Positions 31,599 to 37,639 of a stretch of DNA of 37,639 nt are shown here, piece by piece. The translations under genes were made by a program, and so were the position numbers. Numbering within the stretch: position 1 is the first letter of the stretch; every line of letters starts with the position of its first letter. The DNA is from Tannerella sp. GTDB taxonomy: Bacteria > Bacteroidota > Bacteroidia > Bacteroidales > Tannerellaceae. A model generated the notes under the pieces. It was not told the origin of the DNA. It saw only the letters and a list, made by a program, of their open reading frames with translations, and did no database searches. The stretch spans positions 1 to 37,639 of the forward strand of contig JAISCL010000329.1 in assembly GCA_031265585.1 (NCBI GenBank), read 5' to 3'.

Positions 31599-32312
31599 TT
31601 ATTCATATTCCAATTCTTCGTAAGTGAATGGAGTTCCTTCTTCCATATCAAAGAGCTTGTCGTTTTCGCATTTCACGACGCGTGCCGGGAAGGCTTTTAC
31701 GATGTTGTAATTGTGCGTCGTCATGATGACCGCTGTTCCTCGGTGGCGTATATCGTGCAGTAACTGTACGATCTGGCTGCTTGTCTCCGGGTCTAAATTG
31801 CCGGTCGGCTCGTCGGCCAGTATGATTTCCGGGGTGTTGAGCAGGGCGCGCGCTATGGCGACACGCTGCTGTTCCCCGCCGGACAGTTCATGCGGCATCT
31901 TGTATCCCTTGTTGGGCATTCCGACCTGTTCCAGTACTTCCTCGATACGTTTGCTTATTTCGCTCCGGCTCCTCCAGCCGGTTGCTTTTAAGGCAAATTC
32001 GAGGTTCTTGATGGTGGAGCGGTCGGTAAGCAGCTGGAAATCCTGGAAGACGATGCCTAGCTTACGCCTTAGATAGGGAATCTCCCGGTTTTTTATCTTC
32101 TGCAAGTCATATCCGGCCACGTATGCGCTACCCTGACGGATGGCCACTTCGCAGTACAGGGCTTTCAGCAGGCTGCTTTTCCCGGAGCCGACTCTGCCGA
32201 TTACGTAGATGAACTCTCCCCTGTGCAGCGTGAGGGAGGCATTGCTTAATACGACGTTTTCCTCCTGGCAAACTTCTATGTCTTCCAGTTGAACCAGTAA
32301 ATCACTTTCCAT
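31599..32312 (-). CDS. ftsE: FtsE-type ABC ATPase
   Basis: A 237-residue ABC ATPase of the FtsE/LolD/MacB kind. Walker A is GRVGSGKSSLLKALY, the Q-loop region is LGIVFQDFQLLTDRST, the signature is HELSGGEQQRVAIARALLN and Walker B is EIILADEPTGNLDPET, with the switch His in TTHNYN. The missing permease partner FtsX is not next to it. FtsE-FtsX controls peptidoglycan hydrolases at the division site. The annotation as FtsE over other lipoprotein-type ATPases rests on the similarity and on my memory of this gene order in Bacteroides. It overlaps hisIE by 11 nt. Confidence 0.8.
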   Translation of the reverse strand: MESDLLVQLEDIEVCQEENVVLSNASLTLHRGEFIYVIGRVGSGKSSLLKALYCEVAIRQGSAYVAGYDLQKIKNREIPYLRRKLGIVFQDFQLLTDRSTIKNLEFALKATGWRSRSEISKRIEEVLEQVGMPNKGYKMPHELSGGEQQRVAIARALLNTPEIILADEPTGNLDPETSSQIVQLLHDIRHRGTAVIMTTHNYNIVKAFPARVVKCENDKLFDMEEGTPFTYEELEYE

Positions 32313-32904
32313 CTTTATGTCTTTTCTTAAGTTCTTTTGCCAGGTCTTCGATGCTGAAACCTTTCGCGGTCAGCAGGACAATCAGGTGATAGATCAGGTC
32401 GGATGCTTCATAAATAAAGCCGCCGTCCGTCCCGTTGGTCGCCTCAATGACGGTTTCAACCGCTTCTTCGCCCACTTTTTGCGCCATCCGGTTGATGCCG
32501 TTATTGAAAAGGGAGGTCGTATAGGATCCTTCCGGTTTTTCACGGAAGCGGCGGGTGATGAAATCCTGCAGGTACTGCAGGAAAAAGATCCCTTCCCGGT
32601 TCGATTCCCCGAAACAGGTATCTGCTCCGGTATGGCAGGCCGGCCCGTCCGGGTTTGCCTTGATGAGAAGGGTGTCGCTGTCACAATCGGACAGTATTTT
32701 TACAACGTGCAGGAAATTTCCGCTTGTCTCGCCTTTCGTCCAGAGGCGCTGTTTCGTACGGCTATAAAATGTAACCTTCCCCGATTCGACGGTTACCCGA
32801 TACGCTTCTTCGTTCATAAAACCCAGCATCAGCACTGCATTTGTCTGTGCATCCTGTACAATCGCCGGGACTAAACCGTCCATTTTACCAAAATCCAATT
32901 CCAT
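32302..32904 (-). CDS. hisIE: bifunctional phosphoribosyl-AMP cyclohydrolase / phosphoribosyl-ATP pyrophosphatase
   Basis: A 200-residue fusion for histidine steps 2 and 3. The HisI half (1-105) has NAVLMLGFMNEEAYRVTVES, TKQRLWTKGETSGN, DCDSDTLLIKANPDGPACHT and the zinc/substrate residues GADTCF. The HisE half (110-200) has SYTTSLFNNGINRMAQKVGE, EAVETVIEA and LIYHLIVLL. The length is the norm for HisIE. It begins 21 nt after hisF and overlaps the ATPase gene by 11 nt. Confidence 0.95.
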   Translation of the reverse strand: MELDFGKMDGLVPAIVQDAQTNAVLMLGFMNEEAYRVTVESGKVTFYSRTKQRLWTKGETSGNFLHVVKILSDCDSDTLLIKANPDGPACHTGADTCFGESNREGIFFLQYLQDFITRRFREKPEGSYTTSLFNNGINRMAQKVGEEAVETVIEATNGTDGGFIYEASDLIYHLIVLLTAKGFSIEDLAKELKKRHKDGK

Positions 32905-32925
32905 ATCTGTCTGTATTCAAAACTT

Positions 32926-33690
32926 TCAACTTTCAACTATTCTCACGTTTATGTTTTCATTCCGGAGGTACTGCTTCAGGCCGGATACTGTTATTTCGCC
33001 AAAATGAAAAACGCTTGCGGCTAATGCGGCATCGGCTTTTCCTTCGACAAAAACATCCCGGAAATGCTCCTTCGTTCCGGCGCCTCCCGAAGCGATGACC
33101 GGTATATGGAGTTTGCCGGCCAGCGCGGCCAGCGCATCATTTGCATATCCGTTTTTCACACCGTCATGTCCCATACTGGTGAAGAGGATTTCCCCGGCTC
33201 CGTGGTCTTCCGCTTCGGTGGCCCAGAGGAAGAGGTTCTTTTCCGTGGCGATGCGTCCCCCGTTCAGGTAGCAGATCCAGCGGTCTTCTTCCGGACGGGC
33301 GTCGATTGCCACCACACAGACCTGGCTACCGAAGTTCCGGGCAATCTCGCCGATCAGTTCCGGCCGGCGCAGGGCGGAGGAATTGACCGAAATCTTGTCG
33401 GCGCCGGCGTTCAGCAGCCGTTCGACGTCGGACAGTTCGTTGATGCCTCCTCCTACGGTGAAGGGGATATTGATGTGGGCGGCTACTTTTTTCACCAGTT
33501 CGGTAAAGGTTTTCCGGCCTTCGTGGGAAGCTGTAATGTCGAGGTAGACGAGTTCGTCCGCGCCCTGGCGGCTATATTCAGCGCCCAGTTCGACGGGGTC
33601 GCCCGCTTCCCGGAGATTGACGAAGTGGATGCCTTTCACCGTCATTCCGTCCTTTACATCCAGGCAGGGTATGATGCGTTTTGCCAGCAT
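32926..33690 (-). CDS. hisF: imidazole glycerol phosphate synthase, cyclase subunit
   Basis: A 254-residue (beta/alpha)8 barrel that takes ammonia from HisH to form IGP and AICAR. It has [20 protein letters not shown] with the catalytic Asp of [49 protein letters not shown] and [10 protein letters not shown]. Start and length are normal. It is 3 nt after hisA. Confidence 0.97.
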   Translation of the reverse strand: MLAKRIIPCLDVKDGMTVKGIHFVNLREAGDPVELGAEYSRQGADELVYLDITASHEGRKTFTELVKKVAAHINIPFTVGGGINELSDVERLLNAGADKISVNSSALRRPELIGEIARNFGSQVCVVAIDARPEEDRWICYLNGGRIATEKNLFLWATEAEDHGAGEILFTSMGHDGVKNGYANDALAALAGKLHIPVIASGGAGTKEHFRDVFVEGKADAALAASVFHFGEITVSGLKQYLRNENINVRIVES

Positions 33691-33693
33691 AAT

Positions 33694-34416
33694 TCAGCTA
33701 TTTAATTTTTCCAGTTCCTTCAGGGTGATCCGGCCTTCATAGATGGCTTTGCCGAAGATGACGGCCGGGAGGCCTGCTTCGTCGAGCGCTTCGATGTCTT
33801 TTACCGAGCTGACGCCGCCGCTTGCGATCAGGTAGATGCCGGGCAGCGCTGCGCTGATTTCTTTGTACAGCGCAGTCGACGGTCCCTGAAGCATGCCGTC
33901 GCGACGGATGTCGGTGCAGATTACTTTTGTGACGCCCTTCGCCTGATAGTCTTTGATGAAGGGGATCAGTTCCCTGGCGGTTGTTTCCTGCCATCCGCCG
34001 ACGGCAATTTTTCCGTCTTTCGCGTCGGCGCCCAGGAGGATGCGCTCGTTTCCGAAACGGTTGAGCCATTCCTGAAAGAGTTCCGGCGATTTGACGGCGA
34101 TGCTTCCTCCGGTAACCATCTGCGCCCCGCTGTTGAAGGCGATCTCAAGGTCTTTGCCGGATTTCAGTCCGCCACCGAAGTCGATGACCAGCGGGGTCGC
34201 GGCGGCAATCCGTTCCAGCGTCCGGAAGTTGACGATCCGGCCTTCGCGCGCGCCGTCCAGGTCTACGACATGCAGGCGTCTGATGCCGCAGCCTTCAAAG
34301 GATTTTGCCATTTCCGGCGGGTCTTCGCTGTAGACCGTCCGGGAGGCGTAGTCGCCCTGTGTCAGGCGTACGCATTTTCCGTCGATTATATCAATAGCGG
34401 GTATCAGCTCTATCAT
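33694..34416 (-). CDS. hisA: ProFAR isomerase
   Basis: A 240-residue barrel enzyme for the fourth step of histidine synthesis. It has [20 protein letters not shown] with the catalytic Asp, [30 protein letters not shown] and [16 protein letters not shown] with the second catalytic Asp, then [13 protein letters not shown]. It sits between hisH and hisF with 3-nt gaps, so translation is coupled. Confidence 0.97.
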   Translation of the reverse strand: MIELIPAIDIIDGKCVRLTQGDYASRTVYSEDPPEMAKSFEGCGIRRLHVVDLDGAREGRIVNFRTLERIAAATPLVIDFGGGLKSGKDLEIAFNSGAQMVTGGSIAVKSPELFQEWLNRFGNERILLGADAKDGKIAVGGWQETTARELIPFIKDYQAKGVTKVICTDIRRDGMLQGPSTALYKEISAALPGIYLIASGGVSSVKDIEALDEAGLPAVIFGKAIYEGRITLKELEKLNS

Positions 34417-34419
34417 CTA

Positions 34420-35016
34420 TTATTCTGCATTTATAAAATTCCTCAAAATCACTTCGCCTGTGTCTCCGCTTTTTTCGGGATGAAACTGTGTGGCATAGAA
34501 GTTGTCTTTTTGCATGGCTGCGCTGAACGGATGGATGTAGTGGCCCGTTGCCGCCGTATCGTCCGTTACGGAGACATAATAGCTGTGGACAAAATAAACA
34601 TACGGATTTTCCGGAAGTCCCCTGAACAGTCCGCCCCGCATATCCGTCAGTAAATTCCAGCCCATGTGCGGGACTTTATCTTCATGCCGCTGTGGAATAA
34701 AGCGTTTGACCGCTGCATCGAAGATCCCCAGGCAGTCCGTATCACCGCCCTCGTCCGAATGGCTGCACATCAGTTGCATGCCGATGCAAATGCCTAAAAC
34801 GGGCTGTTTCAGTTCGCATATCAGCCGGTCCAGGCGGTGTTCGCGCAGGTAGTTCATCGTCGTGCGGGCTTCTCCCTGGCCGGGAAATACCACCCTGTCC
34901 GCCGCCCGTATGATTTCCGGTTCGTCCGTTATGACGGGGGTGATCCCCAGTCTTTTCAATCCGTAATCTACGGAACGGATATTGCCGGCGTTATATTTTA
35001 TAATAACTGCTTTCAT
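34420..35016 (-). CDS. hisH: imidazole glycerol phosphate synthase, glutaminase subunit
   Basis: A 198-residue class I glutamine amidotransferase. It has IIKYNAGNIRSVDYGLKRLG at the start, the nucleophile Cys in VLGICIGMQLM and the His/Glu pair in ATQFHPEKSGD. It supplies ammonia to HisF. It is the first gene of the nine-gene minus-strand run and lies about 16 nt from the predicted transcript start. hisG, hisD, hisC and hisB are not in the window. Confidence 0.96.
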   Translation of the reverse strand: MKAVIIKYNAGNIRSVDYGLKRLGITPVITDEPEIIRAADRVVFPGQGEARTTMNYLREHRLDRLICELKQPVLGICIGMQLMCSHSDEGGDTDCLGIFDAAVKRFIPQRHEDKVPHMGWNLLTDMRGGLFRGLPENPYVYFVHSYYVSVTDDTAATGHYIHPFSAAMQKDNFYATQFHPEKSGDTGEVILRNFINAE

Positions 35017-35037
35017 TTATTTTCCCTATTCAGCCGG

Positions 35038-35069
35038 CAAAGGTAATACAAGCCGGGAGGAATACAAAA
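35038..35069 (-). promoter_or_regulatory. promoter of the his-ftsE-lys run
   Basis: On the minus strand TTTTG (35065-35069), 19 bp, TACCTTTG (35038-35045): full consensus and ideal spacing. Predicted start near 35032, giving a short leader before hisH, so no room for a leader-peptide attenuator. Confidence 0.8.
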
Positions 35070-35085
35070 CAAACCGGTTTGTTTT
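35066..35085. promoter_or_regulatory. perfect 20-bp palindrome over the his promoter -33 box
   Basis: AAAACAAACCGGTTTGTTTT reads the same on both strands and overlaps the TTTTG -33 element. It could be an operator for a dimeric regulator. It could also fold as an A/T-rich hairpin helping to end the GH3 transcript, which stops about 30 nt upstream. Confidence 0.55.
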
Positions 35086-35116
35086 TATTTCCGGGGCGCC
35101 GTTTATCTTCCGGTTT

Positions 35117-37639
35117 TTATTCTTTTACAGTGACTTCTATACTTTTAAGCGCATTTTCCCCGGACGAGTCGCCATACAGGATGCTGTATTTGCCCGGGCG
35201 GACTTCCAGGAGCTGTTTTGTATCGTTGAACGAAGCGAATGCTTTCGGTTCGAGCGTTATGGAAACAGTTTCCGTACCGCCCGCCTTAACCGCTATCCGG
35301 CGGAAGCCTTTCAGCTCTTTGATCGGGCCTTCGGGATCGTTCGGATTTTTTACGTAGACCTGTACGATTTCATCCCCGTCCATATTTCCGGTGTTTTTGA
35401 CCGGGACCGTCAGGGTGACAGCCCGGTCTTTTCCGATTTCGGAGGATGACAGGGAAGCCTCTTCAACGGCGAACGTTGTATAACTCAATCCGTAGCCGAA
35501 CGGATAAAGCGGTTCTTCCGTCAGATAGCGGTAGGTGCGTCCTTTCATTTCATAATTCTCAAAGTCCGGGAGCTGGGCGATGGATTTGTAGAATGTGACG
35601 GGCAGTTTCCCGGAGGGATTACAGTCTCCGAATAAAATATCCGCTACTGCCGCGCCTCCTGTCTGTCCGCCGTACCATGCGTTCAGGATGGCGTCCACGT
35701 TTTCATCTTCCCACGTAAGAGCGAGGGCGCTTCCCGTGCATACCGCGAAGATCACCGGCTTTCCGGTTTTCTTCAGCGCTTTCAGCATCTCCCGCTGTAT
35801 TTTCGGGAGTTCGATATCCGTACGGTCTCCCTTTTTGAATCCGTCTGTGAATACCGGCATTTCTTCTCCTTCCAGGCGGGGCGACAAGCCTCCCGCAAAG
35901 ATAATAACATCCGCCTCTTTCGCCTTTGCCGCCGTCTCCGTCAGATCGACCGGCCTGTAAAAGCCGATTTCGAAATTCAGATCCGCACTGCCGATTTTCT
36001 GTACATATTCTATCCTGATCCGGTATTTTCCTCCCTTTTCCGCTTTCAGCGTATAGCTCTTTTTTCCCCCGTATTCATTTGTCCACAGTTCCATCACCTT
36101 TTCTTCCTCCACAAACAGGCGGAATCCGTCGTTTCCGGAGAGGTTTAAAATGATATCGCCGGAGACGGGCGATTCGAACACGCCGGTGAAGCGGGCGGTA
36201 AAGTCCGTCAGGTTGACATTGGGTGCAAACTGTGTGTTTCCGCCGGTTGTGTAGTGTATATCCGGCACAACTCCGCTGTAAACAGGCTCGCCTTCAAAGC
36301 CGGTGTTGTTGAAAAATTCGGCGCCCAGTCCGGTATTGCCTCCGGCGGTAATGCAGTTTCCAAGGTTGAAGAACATGATGTTATCCGTATGGTTGCATCC
36401 CGGTTCATAGATGATTTCCGCATCCGGCATTTTGTTCCGTATGCCCTCCAGGATCGTGACCGTATGTGTCGGGAAACCGTTGTAGTTGGCCCATAACATG
36501 GTGGAATCGTTCGCATTGGGGCCGACTACGGCTATTTTTTTGAGGGTTTTGTCCAGCGGCAGGACTTTCCGTTCGCCGGATGTTCCGTTTTTGAGCAGCA
36601 CCATGCTTTTGCGGGCCATATCGAGCGCCTGTGCGACGTGTGCGGGCGATTCAACGACGCTGTACGGTATGGATGCGTACGGAATGCGGCCGTCCGGGTC
36701 GAACATGCCCAGTTTAAAGCGGCCCTTAAACAGGCGGCGCAGTGAGATGTCCAGTTCTTCTTCCTTTATTTTCCCGTTTTTTACCGCCTCCAGCAGCGCT
36801 CTGTAGCTGCCTCCACATTCCACATCCGTTCCCGTGCGCACGGCGTCGACGGATGCGGATTCCTGATCCGGGTGTGTTTCGTGGCGGGGTGTGTGGGGGT
36901 CTTTCCGCCAGAAGTCGTCGATGGCTCCGCAATCCGATACGATAATATTTTCATATCCCCAGTCATTGCGCAGGATGCCGGTGAGCAGTTTGCCGCTGCC
37001 GCAGCAGGGCTGTCCTTCGAAGCGGTTGTATGCGCACATGACTTCCTGCACGTTTCCTTCCCTGACAAGCGTTTCAAAGGCCGGCAGATAGGTCAGGTAA
37101 AGGTCGCGGGGAGAGACGGCGGCGTTAAATTCGTGGCGGTTCCATTCCGGGCCGCTGTGTACGGCGTAGTGCTTGGCGCAGGCGTGCGATTTGAGGTATT
37201 GCGGGTCGTCGCCCTGCAGGCCTTTCACTACGGCCAGGCCCAGGCGTGATGTCAGGTACGGGTCTTCGCCGTAGGTTTCCATGCCGCGTCCCCAGCGCGG
37301 GTCGCGGAAGATGTTGATGTTGGGCGTCCAGAAGGTGAGTCCCTTGTAGCGGTCGTATTCTTTTTCCTTTTGGTAGCGGTGGTATTTGGCGCGGGCTTCG
37401 TCGCTGACCATGGTGAAGGTCCGGAGGAGGGCGTCTTCGTCGAATGTGGCGGCCATGGCGATGGACTGGGGGAAGACGGTGGCGCGTCCGGCGCGGGCGA
37501 CGCCGTGGAGGGCTTCGTTCCACCAGTCGTATTCGGGGATGCCAAGGCGCTCTATGGCGGGGGTTTGGTTCATCATCTGGCTTACTTTTTCTTCGGGGGT
37601 GAGCCTTCCGAGGAGGTCTTCGACGCGTTCGTCCGTGCT
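35117..37639 (-). CDS. GH3 beta-glycosidase with PA14 insert (5' end outside window)
   Basis: The frame stays open past the track start to the window edge (DERVEDLLGRLTPEEKVSQM precedes the track Met), so the N-terminus is missing; 840 residues are visible. The GH3 barrel shows WWNEALHGVARAG, TFWTPNINIFRDPRWGRGME and HACAKHYAVHSGP. The nucleophile Asp is in IIVSDCGAIDDF. The C-terminal sandwich domain is split by a PA14 domain (LTDFTARFTGVFESPVSGDI to LNFEIGFY), and a fibronectin-like domain ends the protein. The SDCGAI motif and PA14 insert fit beta-xylosidase/beta-glucosidase types of Bacteroidota; the substrate is not certain. Its last codons are about 100 nt from hisH, with the his promoter between. 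Confidence 0.92.
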   Translation of the reverse strand, partial: STDERVEDLLGRLTPEEKVSQMMNQTPAIERLGIPEYDWWNEALHGVARAGRATVFPQSIAMAATFDEDALLRTFTMVSDEARAKYHRYQKEKEYDRYKGLTFWTPNINIFRDPRWGRGMETYGEDPYLTSRLGLAVVKGLQGDDPQYLKSHACAKHYAVHSGPEWNRHEFNAAVSPRDLYLTYLPAFETLVREGNVQEVMCAYNRFEGQPCCGSGKLLTGILRNDWGYENIIVSDCGAIDDFWRKDPHTPRHETHPDQESASVDAVRTGTDVECGGSYRALLEAVKNGKIKEEELDISLRRLFKGRFKLGMFDPDGRIPYASIPYSVVESPAHVAQALDMARKSMVLLKNGTSGERKVLPLDKTLKKIAVVGPNANDSTMLWANYNGFPTHTVTILEGIRNKMPDAEIIYEPGCNHTDNIMFFNLGNCITAGGNTGLGAEFFNNTGFEGEPVYSGVVPDIHYTTGGNTQFAPNVNLTDFTARFTGVFESPVSGDIILNLSGNDGFRLFVEEEKVMELWTNEYGGKKSYTLKAEKGGKYRIRIEYVQKIGSADLNFEIGFYRPVDLTETAAKAKEADVIIFAGGLSPRLEGEEMPVFTDGFKKGDRTDIELPKIQREMLKALKKTGKPVIFAVCTGSALALTWEDENVDAILNAWYGGQTGGAAVADILFGDCNPSGKLPVTFYKSIAQLPDFENYEMKGRTYRYLTEEPLYPFGYGLSYTTFAVEEASLSSSEIGKDRAVTLTVPVKNTGNMDGDEIVQVYVKNPNDPEGPIKELKGFRRIAVKAGGTETVSITLEPKAFASFNDTKQLLEVRPGKYSILYGDSSGENALKSIEVTVKE

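Overview
The window looks like chromosome of a Bacteroidota species, most likely order Bacteroidales (Parabacteroides/Tannerella-like). The grounds are: repeated promoters of the Bacteroidota type (TTTG at about -33, 18-20 bp, TAnnTTTG at about -7), weak Shine-Dalgarno use, a Bacteroidota-specific MG2/plug-type secreted protein, an ISAon1-type transposase, PA14-containing GH3 and GH78 enzymes, and a hisH-A-F-IE / ftsE / lysC / lysA gene order that I remember from Bacteroides. All family assignments are from reading the translations; no database search was run.

Left end (1-3.9 kb): an ISAon1-type insertion sequence in two frames, cut by the window edge; rpsO with its own promoter and terminator; a DUF4160/DUF2442 gene pair whose first member has a one-base frameshift; an intergenic region with two hairpins, four 23-bp tandem repeats and an AT-rich tract; and a Bcr/CflA-type drug efflux gene.

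3.9-9.0 kb: a secreted GH43 glycosidase translationally coupled to a large secreted MG2-type protein, then convergent trxB, then a Nudix hydrolase.

9.1-14.9 kb: the biotin operon bioB-bioA-bioF-bioG-bioC-bioD, with every junction overlapping. Together these genes cover pimeloyl-ACP making (BioC, BioG) and ring assembly (BioF, BioA, BioD, BioB). Upstream lies a strong promoter, a small Arg-rich leader ORF and a textbook intrinsic terminator only about 30 nt before bioB. This is the most interesting regulatory arrangement in the window.

15.0-20.4 kb (minus strand): folC, an MFS transporter and a lipoprotein GH78 alpha-L-rhamnosidase, probably co-transcribed. 20.7-23.0 kb (plus strand): PIN-PhoH and a Gfo/Idh/MocA oxidoreductase.

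23.0-27.0 kb (minus strand): DEAD-box helicase, ispE and a YgiQ-type radical SAM gene, behind one promoter. 27.0-35.0 kb (minus strand): a nine-gene run hisH-hisA-hisF-hisIE-ftsE-lysC-lysA-rluA-apbE behind one strong promoter that has a perfect 20-bp palindrome over its -33 element. The right edge cuts a GH3 beta-glycosidase with a PA14 insert.

No tRNA, rRNA, CRISPR array or prophage was seen.
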